Assembly (NCBI GenBank): GCA_964623885.1
Contig: CAZUVM010000190.1
Location: forward strand, 1-24,937
Source of the DNA: CAZUVM01 sp964623885
Lineage (GTDB): Bacteria > Verrucomicrobiota > Verrucomicrobiia > Limisphaerales > UBA8199
DNA: 24,937 bases
Reading direction: 5' to 3'
The position numbers and the translations under genes were made by a program. The number at the start of each line of letters is the position of its first letter. Position 1 is the first letter of the stretch. The notes beneath the pieces were generated by a model. The model saw only the letters and a list, made by a program, of their open reading frames with translations, was not told where the DNA came from and made no database searches. Shown piece after piece: positions 8,001 to 15,105 of the stretch.

Positions 8001-8783
8001 TTACTTCTGGAGGGCTCTGCCAGTCACTGGCGCAGAGATCGCCGCCCTCGTTCCATAAACCAGTCGGGCTTTCTGCGCATCGAGCGCACCGATCCCGTTA
8101 TCTGTCCACTGGCCAATGACTGAGTCGAAAGCTCTGTCGACCGGCTCAATTACGGCGCAGGGGCTGCCGCCGATGCCGTCTTTGCACTGATCTTCACATT
8201 TGGAAGCCCAGCAAATGCGGTAGTGCATGATGGAACGAAAGTCGTAGGGCAGGCTGGTGACGATCCAGTTGGTTTTCGCGATCCAATCGTAATCGCCGCC
8301 GCGGCCAGACTTAATATTCTCGTAATGGATGGTTACAAACTGATCACGATCCCACCGCTGGTGTTCGTGATGAAAGCCAAGAACGTGGCCGAGTTCGTGC
8401 GCTGGCATCCATTCGCCCTGACGCCACCAGAACGCCGTGATGTTGATATCGGCAGGAACGCCTTTCTTGAATCCAACACAGCTTGTGTTGTTGCCGGCAT
8501 TGGTGACACCGGTAAAGTTGACATATTCCGTCTCAGCAGTGCGCCGGATGAAGCTGATGTTCGCGCCGGTGTCCATCCACCGTTGCATCGCTTTCAAAGC
8601 ATTGGTCTGCTGTGCCGGCGATAGTTTTGAAATGTCGTACGGGATGATGCCCCTGGGCCAAGGCCGTGGTGCTTCCGAAGAATCAGCTTTGTGTGCCGGA
8701 TCGGAATCGGCCAGAACTCCTGCCGGCAATTGGGCCAGCACGCAGACGACGACTAGCCGGCACAGGAGCACGCGAAGGAGCAT
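8001..8783 (-). CDS. Secreted astacin-family (M12A) zinc metalloprotease
   Basis: A 260-aa exported protease. The N-terminus 'MLLRVLLCRLVVVCVLAQLP' is a signal peptide, followed by a short pro-segment. The mature start 'RPWPRGIIPYDIS' matches astacins. The zinc site 'HELGHVLGFHHEHQRWDRD' (His129, Glu130, His133, His139) is the full HExxHxxGxxHExxRxDRD signature, and 'SIMHY' is the Met-turn with the fifth zinc ligand Tyr. All catalytic residues are present. The frame extends to a TTG at 8792 overlapping the stop of the hydrolase gene; I prefer the ATG at 8781-8783, which leaves 5 bp to that stop. Downstream, arsS follows after 17 bp, so it is probably in the same transcript. Its protein target is unknown; a link to arsenosugar chemistry is not obvious. 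Confidence 0.92.
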   Translation of the reverse strand: MLLRVLLCRLVVVCVLAQLPAGVLADSDPAHKADSSEAPRPWPRGIIPYDISKLSPAQQTNALKAMQRWMDTGANISFIRRTAETEYVNFTGVTNAGNNTSCVGFKKGVPADINITAFWWRQGEWMPAHELGHVLGFHHEHQRWDRDQFVTIHYENIKSGRGGDYDWIAKTNWIVTSLPYDFRSIMHYRICWASKCEDQCKDGIGGSPCAVIEPVDRAFDSVIGQWTDNGIGALDAQKARLVYGTRAAISAPVTGRALQK

Positions 8784-8788
8784 AAGCC

Positions 8789-9865
8789 TCAACTGCCGAT
8801 TTTATTAGGACGCGTGGCGAAGGACTTGTGGTGCCCGCTGGCGGGGATAGAGATGGTGTAGCTTTTTCCCGCCGGGTCTACCGATAGTTTGATGTAATTG
8901 CCCTGGCAGTGCTCGTCCAGGTTAGCGATGAATTCGTCGGCGGTATTGTCCTCGCTATCGGCGCGGACATTTTTGTGGACCTGGTACATGGCCTTGATGC
9001 CCGGCGAGGATTTCAGGCCTTCGATCGTTGATTTGGCAGTGCCCTTTCGCGCCCCGTTGTTCATCACCGAAACCGTCGGCGCAAGACTGTGGATGAGCAA
9101 CGGGTTGTTGCTCAGGTCCAGACCGTGGTGGTCCACTTGATAAACATCGACTTTTCCGACGCGGTTGACTGGACAGACCAGACGACCTTCAACATTCCAG
9201 GTCATGTCGCCGCCATCGAAGAACCGGAACGGGCCGAAATCGAGGATCAGGGCGATGCTGTTGGCGTTGTCGCTCGTATCGACAGGCTTCTCGGTTCCCT
9301 GTCCGCAAAGCGGGTTCGGAGCTGCGCCGGGGGTGGCCGCGATAAACTGTTGCTGGGCGGCTACACAGCGCAGCGAGAGCTTGAGGCCGTCAGCCGGTTG
9401 CCGAAGGGCGATTTCTTCGTCGGCATGAAGAACTTTGCGGCTATCCGCCTTGAAATCGCGGTACGGCCTAATTCGTTCGGGCCAGTTGCGGTTGGCGGGA
9501 TTGCCATCCGGGTCAGAATCCGGAATGCCCTGGTCGTAAACCTGGCCGATGGGAATCAGCTTCGCCAACTCAGCCGCGCCGCCGAAATGGTCGGTGTGGA
9601 AGTGCGTGGTGATGTAATGATCGATTTTTTTCAAACCGGCCACCTCTGATGCGGTTTTGAAAATGCGTCCGGCGTCGCGACCGCCCGGATTGCCCGAATC
9701 GATCAGGATGGACTCACCACTTGGCGTGACGATCAGAGTTGCCCCTCCGCCTTCGACATCATTCCAGTAAATGTCGAGCGTGCCGTCAGGCAGCCCGGCT
9801 CGAGCTGCGAGACAAGCGGCGGCACAGGAGATCAAGCCGGCCAGCCGGCATAGTTTCGTTTGCAT
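8789..9865 (-). CDS. Exported metallo-beta-lactamase-fold hydrolase (ComEC-like)
   Basis: A 358-aa protein with a signal peptide ('LAGLISCAAACLAARAG', residues about 8-24) and an MBL fold of the ComEC C-terminal/hydrolase type. Metal ligands are visible in 'TTHFHTDHFGG' (His88, His90, Asp92, His93), 'RFFDGGDMTW' (bridging Asp) and 'YQVDHHGLD' (late His). 'GESILIDSGNPGG' is the usual N-terminal strand-turn. In ComEC proteins the domain is a nuclease fused to a channel; this stand-alone exported version has no channel part, so substrate and reaction are open (phosphodiester or other ester). It starts 7 bp after the MFS stop, with AGGT just upstream of its ATG, and leads directly into the astacin gene. 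Confidence 0.88.
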   Translation of the reverse strand: MQTKLCRLAGLISCAAACLAARAGLPDGTLDIYWNDVEGGGATLIVTPSGESILIDSGNPGGRDAGRIFKTASEVAGLKKIDHYITTHFHTDHFGGAAELAKLIPIGQVYDQGIPDSDPDGNPANRNWPERIRPYRDFKADSRKVLHADEEIALRQPADGLKLSLRCVAAQQQFIAATPGAAPNPLCGQGTEKPVDTSDNANSIALILDFGPFRFFDGGDMTWNVEGRLVCPVNRVGKVDVYQVDHHGLDLSNNPLLIHSLAPTVSVMNNGARKGTAKSTIEGLKSSPGIKAMYQVHKNVRADSEDNTADEFIANLDEHCQGNYIKLSVDPAGKSYTISIPASGHHKSFATRPNKIGS

Positions 9866-9872
9866 AAATTAC

Positions 9873-11246
9873 CTACGGCGCGCGAACGGCTTCCCGGGCG
9901 GTCGCGTCCGGCCCAGAATCGATCCCGAGCGTATGTTGCATCTGTTCCAGCGTCACACCTTTGGTTTCGGGCACCATGAATTTCACCCACACCAACTGCA
10001 GGACCATCATACCGCAGAAAAAGACAAACACCCATCCCGGCGCAAAGGCTTCGACCATTTTGGGGAAAAAGGTCGTGAGCAGCGCGGCGAAAACCCAGTG
10101 GGTGAAGCTTCCCAACGCCTGCCCTTTGGCACGGTGGCGATTCGGGAAAATCTCCGAGATGAAGACCCAAATGACGGTGCCTTGCCCGACGGCATGCGCC
10201 GCGATGAATGCGAAAATGCAAACCGGTACGACCGCGAAATGCTGAGTGAAAAAGGCCCACGCCGTCAGCCCTAATGAAATGATGTAGCCGAATGAACCGA
10301 TGAACAGCAGTGTGCGACGCCCTAAACGGTCGATCAGCCAAAGGCCGACAAACGTAAACAACAGGTTGGTCACTCCGATTCCGACCGATTGCAGCATTGC
10401 GGCCTTCTCCCCTAGCCCGGTCATTTCAAAAATGCGCGGCGCGAAGTACAGCACGGCGTTGATGCCGGAGAGTTGATTGAAAAACGCAATCAGGAATGCC
10501 AACAAAATCGGGATACGCAAGCGCATGCTCCAAAAAGCGCTCGCAGCGGTGGTCTCGGACGAGGCCGCCGACAGGATCTCATCCGCGTGAGCGGACAATT
10601 GCGCATCGGACTTTTCGGGCTCGATCAGCTTAAGCACAGCCAATCCGGCGGCGCGGTCGTTTTTGCGTCCAATTAACCACCGCGGGCTTTCAGGCAAACC
10701 AAAGCACATCAGGGAATAGATCACCGAAGGAACCGCGGCGACACCGAGCATCCAGCGCCAGGCCTGTTCGCCGCCGAGTTTGGCCAGGATGGCGTTGGAT
10801 AAAAAGGCGATCACGATGCCGAAGACGATGTTGAATTGAAACATGCCGGCCAGCCGACCTCGGTAATTCGCCGGCGCGATTTCGGAGATATAAAGCGGCG
10901 AGGCCACCGTGGAGATACCGATGCCCAATCCGCCAATGAACCGTGCCGCCACGAACATTTCAACGCTCGAGGCAAACGCGCAGCCCAGCGCGGAAAACAC
11001 GTAGAGCGCGCCGATGAATAGCAGCGTACGTTTGCGGCCGAGTTTGTCCGTGGGCCAGCCGCCGATGAGCGAGCCGAGCACGGTGCCGTAAAGCGCGGAC
11101 CCCATAACCAGCCCGTGCAATGCGGCGCTCAATCCCCAGAGCTTTTGGATGGTCTGCTCCGCACCCGAGATCACCACGGTGTCGAACCCAAACAGAAACC
11201 CGGCCAGCGCGGAGGTGATCGACCAGAAAAAGATTTGTTTCTTCAT
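9873..11246 (-). CDS. MFS sugar porter (SP family, XylE/GlcP-like)
   Basis: A 457-aa inner-membrane transporter with 12 predicted helices in two six-helix halves. Signature motifs of the sugar porter family are present: 'GFLFGFDTVVISGA' in helix 1, 'GGWPTDKLGRKRTL' after helix 2, 'PLYISEIAPANYRGRLAG' in the first half, 'LPESPRWLI' before the central loop, 'QLSGINAVLYFAPRIF' in helix 7 (sugar contacts), 'DRLGRRTLLF' and the C-terminal 'VPETKGVTLEQM'. The family imports hexoses or pentoses by proton symport or facilitated diffusion; which sugar cannot be read. It appears to be the first gene of a leftward unit (hydrolase after 7 bp). The 197 bp upstream hold no promoter I could defend. Confidence 0.93.
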   Translation of the reverse strand: MKKQIFFWSITSALAGFLFGFDTVVISGAEQTIQKLWGLSAALHGLVMGSALYGTVLGSLIGGWPTDKLGRKRTLLFIGALYVFSALGCAFASSVEMFVAARFIGGLGIGISTVASPLYISEIAPANYRGRLAGMFQFNIVFGIVIAFLSNAILAKLGGEQAWRWMLGVAAVPSVIYSLMCFGLPESPRWLIGRKNDRAAGLAVLKLIEPEKSDAQLSAHADEILSAASSETTAASAFWSMRLRIPILLAFLIAFFNQLSGINAVLYFAPRIFEMTGLGEKAAMLQSVGIGVTNLLFTFVGLWLIDRLGRRTLLFIGSFGYIISLGLTAWAFFTQHFAVVPVCIFAFIAAHAVGQGTVIWVFISEIFPNRHRAKGQALGSFTHWVFAALLTTFFPKMVEAFAPGWVFVFFCGMMVLQLVWVKFMVPETKGVTLEQMQHTLGIDSGPDATAREAVRAP

Positions 11247-11443
11247 TTAAAATGATCGGCGGAAATTCATCGCTCGCTCCGGAGCCCGGCAACGATTTCG
11301 GCTCATGGAGCTACAGCAAGCCAATGCTGTACACAACCTCATAATCAATTGCGCATACCGGCATCAAATCCGAAAGCGCGCGCAAAACGAAAAAGACAGA
11401 GAAGAATGAGGCTGGCAGCCGGTTTAGCGATCCTTGCGGTTTC

Positions 11444-12238
11444 TTATGGCCAGGCGGAGAAACCTGGATGGACATCCCAGTCCGGCGCTCCCGCGAGTCC
11501 GAGGGCATTGAATTTCCATTCAGCCCCGACCTGTTTCATCGCGAACTTGCGCGTGTGGCCTTCACCATCAAAGAAAACTTCGAGCACGACCTGGTCCGGC
11601 GGAACGGGCCTTTGTCCCAGGACCGAAAATCCGTTTGCCGGTTGAAGGGAGTCAGCGATCGAGTGAGCTGAGGCAGCGAGTTCCTCCGCCGAAGTGCCAT
11701 GCTGGTACCACTCTTCGCGCAGCATTTTGGACCTGATTTCTGGGGTAACGCTGTTAACGAGGGTATTGGTATCGGCCTGAGCCATGGCCCAGAGGGTGGA
11801 TTCGAGCGCAGCGGCCGGGCTGGCGTAGCCGGCAAACCCGAGTTGATCCCGCTGCCAATGAACCAGCACCGTTTGGCCTTCCGGAAGAGCAGCGGGGTTT
11901 TGTGTCGGCGGCAGATTGGCAACGGCCATCGCGAGTCGCTTGTTCCGAGTGACGAGATTCGTTGCTTCGACTAGGTTCTGGCGCAGTAATCCAATTTGAC
12001 CGCGTAACTTCAAAAGTTCGGCCAGGTTTGCCGAATCAGGTTCATTCACCTGGCCCAAAGTATTTGAGAGCCGCTGGTTCTCATTGTCCAAGGCGGTGAT
12101 TTGCTTGACCAAAGCGCTGAGACGCTGCCCCTGTTGCAGGCTGATGCTTCGGGCATGACCCCAGAGAGCCAAGGGCAGAATAAGACTGGCCGCGACGATG
12201 GCGAGCACGAAGCAAAATCGCAGTCGCGCGGTGTTCAT
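11444..12238 (-). CDS. Single-pass membrane coiled-coil protein, sigma partner
   Basis: A 264-aa protein of no recognised family. One membrane helix (residues about 8-27, 'FCFVLAIVAASLILPLALWG') is followed by a coiled coil (about 32-105, with 'LSALVKQITALDNENQRLSNTL' style heptads) and a C-terminal globular part (about 120-260, with 'YASPAAALESTLWAMAQADT' and 'QVVLEVFFDGEGHTRKFAMKQVGAEWKF', reminiscent of small NTF2-like/DUF4878 folds but not proven). Its start overlaps the sigma-factor stop by 4 nt (ATGA), so it is co-translated. Its TM plus coiled-coil plan closely mirrors the tail of the sigma protein, which suggests a shared origin or hetero-coil pairing. A regulatory partner or anti-sigma-like role is inference. 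Confidence 0.82.
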   Translation of the reverse strand: MNTARLRFCFVLAIVAASLILPLALWGHARSISLQQGQRLSALVKQITALDNENQRLSNTLGQVNEPDSANLAELLKLRGQIGLLRQNLVEATNLVTRNKRLAMAVANLPPTQNPAALPEGQTVLVHWQRDQLGFAGYASPAAALESTLWAMAQADTNTLVNSVTPEIRSKMLREEWYQHGTSAEELAASAHSIADSLQPANGFSVLGQRPVPPDQVVLEVFFDGEGHTRKFAMKQVGAEWKFNALGLAGAPDWDVHPGFSAWP

Positions 12239-13632
12239 TTTGCCGAGCTGACAAGTTGCGGCATGTGCTGGCTTTCGTACATGTCGAAATTGCCGTCGGG
12301 TTCGGTATGGAGCTGGCCGACCCCGTTGGCGAAGCCGTACTCCTTATACCAGTTGCCATCGGGCCCAAGCCAGGCCTGCTTCTCCCTAATGATGATGGTA
12401 TTGTCAGGGTCCGTGATGTCGTCGCGCTTGCCCTGATAAACGATTTCGAACTCAGCGGTCGAGATGTTCGTCGCCAGATTCGCTTCGTGCTGAAAGGCAG
12501 CGGCCTGTTCGAAACTGGTTGGGAACATGTCATCGTGCTTCATGCTGAAAGAGACAAGGGCGGCCGCCCAGTTTCTCACGAAAGCGCCCTTGACCATTCT
12601 TGCCTCCGTGGCTTGCAACGGCGTTTGGGATCGAACAATAGCAGCGACCAGCCGCTGGTTCTCCCGGCGCAGATCCGGAAGCGAGGCCGCGGCTTGCCGA
12701 AGCGAAACGGATTGTGCGCGGAGCGTATCCAGTTCACCGCCGCCGGCGGTCTGATTGTTCGTCTGAGGCGCAAGGTTGTTGAGTCGATCATTCTCAGCGC
12801 CAAGCTGAGCCAGACGTATCGAGCCCTGTCGTAACGACTCGTCAAAGCTGCGCCGATTAGCCGATATTTGGCGCGTCATCACCAATGACGTCACTGCGCC
12901 CGCAACCACAATGACTGTTACAATGCCGGATCTCACATTTGCCATAGCCATAAATTTGAGAAACGAGGCCGTTACAGCAGTGTGACCCGCAGCGCCTGCC
13001 AGAACGCTGCCCGCGACGGTCCCGGCCAACCCGCTCGGCGCGGCCGAAACGGCGCCTGTGGATAGCGCGCCGACCAGGGCGGCAGCCGAGACAACCACGC
13101 CGCGTTTTTTGAGAATGAATTGAAGTTTCTCGAGCGCGCGATTGAGCCGCATCCTGGCGGCATCTTCGTTGGTGCCGAGCGCAAGCCCGATTGAGCGATA
13201 GTCACGTTGCTCGAAAAAGCGGAGGGTGATAGCGAGCCGGTCCTTGCCGGCGAGGAGATCCACGGCTTCGTCCAGCACAGGTGCGAGCTGTTCGATATTC
13301 GTGGCCGTGTGATCGGTTAAGGTATTCATAAGCATCGCCTGGCGCTCGCGCGCTTGCCGGCGTTGCCGGGCGCGCCGGGCCCTGGCCGCGACAAAACAGG
13401 TGTCTCGGTGCAACCAGCCGCCAAGCCCCGGTTGTTGCGACACCTTTCGCGCTTTTTGTGACAAATGGACGAACACCTCCTGGGTGATGTCCTCGGCCAG
13501 GTGAGCGTCGCCTCCAACCAGGCGGCATGCGGTCGAATAAACCAGGTTGATGTAATCCTCAACCAGTTGCCGAAACGCCAAGTCGGACCCGGTCTCAGCG
13601 TATTCGCGCAGCAATTCTTGCGGGTCGCGCAT
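12235..13632 (-). CDS. ECF sigma factor fused to membrane and coiled-coil tail
   Basis: A 465-aa protein. Residues about 14-90 form sigma-70 region 2 ('AFRQLVEDYINLVYSTACRLVG', 'AEDITQEVFVHLSQKA') and about 115-172 region 4 ('LPxxDRLAITLRFFEQ'-like, 'DYRSIGLALGTNEDAARMRLNRALEKL', the -35-binding HTH), so it should direct RNA polymerase to its own promoters. A small-residue-rich hydrophobic stretch (about 178-215), a clear membrane helix (about 235-252, 'SGIVTVIVVAGAVTSLVM'), a coiled coil (about 262-330) and a C-terminal domain ('QAWLGPDGNWYKEYGFANG') follow. Typical ECF factors are about 180-200 aa, so the tail is a fusion. Membrane tethering implies release or signalling at the membrane. 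The gene follows two response regulators by 80 bp and overlaps the coiled-coil gene. Confidence 0.88.
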   Translation of the reverse strand: MRDPQELLREYAETGSDLAFRQLVEDYINLVYSTACRLVGGDAHLAEDITQEVFVHLSQKARKVSQQPGLGGWLHRDTCFVAARARRARQRRQARERQAMLMNTLTDHTATNIEQLAPVLDEAVDLLAGKDRLAITLRFFEQRDYRSIGLALGTNEDAARMRLNRALEKLQFILKKRGVVVSAAALVGALSTGAVSAAPSGLAGTVAGSVLAGAAGHTAVTASFLKFMAMANVRSGIVTVIVVAGAVTSLVMTRQISANRRSFDESLRQGSIRLAQLGAENDRLNNLAPQTNNQTAGGGELDTLRAQSVSLRQAAASLPDLRRENQRLVAAIVRSQTPLQATEARMVKGAFVRNWAAALVSFSMKHDDMFPTSFEQAAAFQHEANLATNISTAEFEIVYQGKRDDITDPDNTIIIREKQAWLGPDGNWYKEYGFANGVGQLHTEPDGNFDMYESQHMPQLVSSAK

Positions 13633-13712
13633 CTCTATCTACTAACAACCCGCACGGACCCTAAAGCGAACAAAAAATTTGATTTCTTTCTGACTTCGGA
13701 TTTGAAGGCCGG

Positions 13713-14258
13713 CTAGAGGTGGGGCACAGCCTGCGGCTCTTGAACGAAATTCGCGGATGGACTTTCCACGTTCGGCACGGCCTCACGTTGAGCGGGAGCG
13801 GGCCGCATCGATAACACTTTTCTTAGCGCGCTGTGCAGTTCGGTTACGATGAAAGGCTTGTTCATGAGCGCATCCACCGGGTTCGCGGGCTCGCGCCGCG
13901 CCCGCTCTGAGGCAGTGATCATCAGTATCGGCAGCGTCGGAGCTGCCAGTTTGATAGCTGCCGCAAGCTCGTTGCCTTTCATCCTCGGCATCTCAAAGTC
14001 GGTGATGACCAGATCAAACACGCCCATCGTGAACAGGCGCAGCGCCTCGGCGCCATCAACAGCCTCGGTGACGTGATGCCCATCGAGCTCGAGCATCAGC
14101 CGTACGCAATCCCTTAGCGGTTTGTCATCGTCCACGAGGAGGATACGCCGTCCGCGCACATCAACGGGTTCCGCGCTCAAATCGGGCGCAATCCAGGGTG
14201 CTTCAGCGGCATCGGGCGGTTCCAGAGTTGCTAAAACTGTATTTCTATTCTCGATCAT
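13713..14258 (-). CDS. Receiver-only response regulator with flexible ends
   Basis: A 181-aa protein with one REC domain (about 37-152): acidic pocket 'LLVDDDKPLRD', phosphoacceptor Asp87 in 'LVITDFEMPRMKG', 'ILMITASE' with the conserved Thr and 'ALMNKPF' with the conserved Lys. About 35 residues before and 30 after are Pro/Ala-rich and look disordered; no DNA-binding domain is present, so it probably acts by protein contact. The frame is open to 14330, but the ATG at 14256-14258 is preferred; an AAGGAG lies 12 nt upstream of it. It overlaps the end of the Fis-type regulator gene by 14 nt. No histidine kinase is adjacent. A GTG three codons upstream is a possible alternative start. Confidence 0.86.
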   Translation of the reverse strand: MIENRNTVLATLEPPDAAEAPWIAPDLSAEPVDVRGRRILLVDDDKPLRDCVRLMLELDGHHVTEAVDGAEALRLFTMGVFDLVITDFEMPRMKGNELAAAIKLAAPTLPILMITASERARREPANPVDALMNKPFIVTELHSALRKVLSMRPAPAQREAVPNVESPSANFVQEPQAVPHL

Positions 14259-14886
14259 TGGTCTCACTTGCTCCTTGTTTTGCAGAAGGCTTGATTGGCT
14301 CGGGGGCATTTTCGGCCTCGCCATCTTCAATCTCCGCCATGGCCGCGGAGATGGTCTGGCGATGAACGCCCAACTTCTGCGCGGCCACGGAAATGTTATT
14401 GCCTACCAGTTGTACTACGTGCCGGGTATAGCGGGACTTCACCTCGTCCAGCAACAGAATGTCGTCCTCGCGTTGAGGCAGAAAAACATCGGGAGCGGCC
14501 TCCAATCGGCCGATCCAGCGCTTGACTCGGTTTGCCAGGGCAGTACCCCCTACGGTCTTTTCCAAAAATTCATCGGCGTCGGCCAGCAACGCGTCCATTT
14601 TCACATTGTAGGCCTTGCCACTCATCACGATGATCGGCATGAGCGGAGACATGGATCGCGCGGTCCGCACGACTTCCGTAGCCACGTGGTCCAGGAACCA
14701 ATCCACAACCAGCACTGAAACGTTATTTCGACACAGCACCTCCAGCGCCTCTGAAACCGACGTCGCGGTTAGGCACGAGATGCCCTCAGCTTCCAGGCAA
14801 TCGGTGATATACCGCCGAAAATCCTGATCATCATCAACCACGAGCACTCGCTTGCCGTTGTTTGTGTTTAGCTGTTTGAGGTTCAT
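14245..14886 (-). CDS. Response regulator with Fis-type HTH (RegA/ActR-like)
   Basis: A 213-aa REC plus DNA-binding protein. The receiver (about 12-130) shows 'VLVVDDDQDFRR' and the phosphoacceptor Asp62 in 'VLVVDWFLD', with 'PIIVMSGKA' and 'FLEKTV' at the switch and Lys positions. A Fis-type HTH follows (about 147-188): 'VKSRYTRHVVQLVGNNISVAAQKLGVHRQTISAAM', the 'GNIS.AA..LG.HR.T' pattern seen in RegA/ActR regulators. It has no AAA+ domain, so it is not a sigma-54 activator. A charged tail of about 25 residues ends the protein. It is the first gene of the leftward unit with the second regulator and sigma factor, and its upstream DNA holds two inverted repeats. No cognate kinase gene adjoins it. 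Confidence 0.9.
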   Translation of the reverse strand: MNLKQLNTNNGKRVLVVDDDQDFRRYITDCLEAEGISCLTATSVSEALEVLCRNNVSVLVVDWFLDHVATEVVRTARSMSPLMPIIVMSGKAYNVKMDALLADADEFLEKTVGGTALANRVKRWIGRLEAAPDVFLPQREDDILLLDEVKSRYTRHVVQLVGNNISVAAQKLGVHRQTISAAMAEIEDGEAENAPEPIKPSAKQGASETNDRE

Positions 14887-14909
14887 GGTTGCCTAATATC
14901 GACAAATTG

Positions 14910-14928
14910 TTGGCAGAAACCATGCCAA
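14910..14928. promoter_or_regulatory. TTGGCA-N7-TGCCAA inverted repeat upstream of Fis-type RR
   Basis: TTGGCA (14910-14915) and TGCCAA (14923-14928) are perfect 6-bp arms with a 7-nt spacer. The centre is about 33 bp before the start codon at 14886, where an operator would sit. On the minus strand the same bases show GG and GC separated by 10 nt, a loose fit to a sigma-54 promoter, but its -12 element is CTGC rather than TTGC. Operator use, possibly autoregulatory, is inference. Confidence 0.35.
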
Positions 14929-14932
14929 TGTT

Positions 14933-14973
14933 GGTTTTTTCATCATTGCGACAGGATTACTGATGAAAAAACC
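14933..14973. repeat. Perfect 13-bp inverted repeat in divergent intergenic DNA
   Basis: GGTTTTTTCATCA (14933-14945) is matched exactly by TGATGAAAAAACC (14961-14973) with a 15-nt spacer. It lies 47-87 bp upstream of the Fis-type response regulator start and about 130 bp upstream of padR. Each arm contains a six-base T or A run next to the stem end. It could be a dimeric operator or a small hairpin that insulates the divergent units. Sequence alone does not choose between these. Confidence 0.6.
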
Positions 14974-15062
14974 ATCAGAGGCGTTTTATGTTTTCACTAC
15001 ACCGTCCATATTTGAGACAGAGTAGGGACGATTATGGGACACGAATGTCAATCAGTACCTTC

Positions 15063-15102
15063 TTGACAACGACAGTATTTCGATATAGCTATAAAAAGCT
15101 AT
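15063..15102 (+). promoter_or_regulatory. padR promoter with AGCTAT inverted-repeat operator
   Basis: A consensus -35 box TTGACA lies at 15063-15068. Possible -10 boxes are TATAGC at 15084-15089 (15-bp spacer) or TAGCTA at 15086-15091 (17-bp spacer); neither is ideal. ATAGCT (15085-15090) and AGCTAT (15097-15102) form a 6-bp inverted repeat with a 6-nt spacer over the -10/start region, and AAAGCTAT recurs 15 bp further, inside the first codons (15110-15117). PadR proteins usually bind such AT-rich dyads to repress their own operon, so autorepression is likely. There is no Shine-Dalgarno before the ATG at 15106, so the transcript may be nearly leaderless. Confidence 0.5.
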
Positions 15103-15105
15103 CTT

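Noticed and set aside
8784..8792. TTG start for the astacin gene overlapping the hydrolase stop
   Set aside because: The ATG 9 bases downstream gives a normal signal peptide and is a more common start. The TTG has no better ribosome site.
11276..11285. GCTCCGGAGC palindrome upstream of the MFS gene
   Set aside because: A single 10-bp palindrome of GC-rich type is expected by chance. Nothing near it looks like a promoter.
11381..11430. Small GGCT/AGCC hairpin followed by T-rich DNA after the coiled-coil gene
   Set aside because: The stem is only 4 bp and the T tract is interrupted and distant, so it is not a convincing intrinsic terminator.
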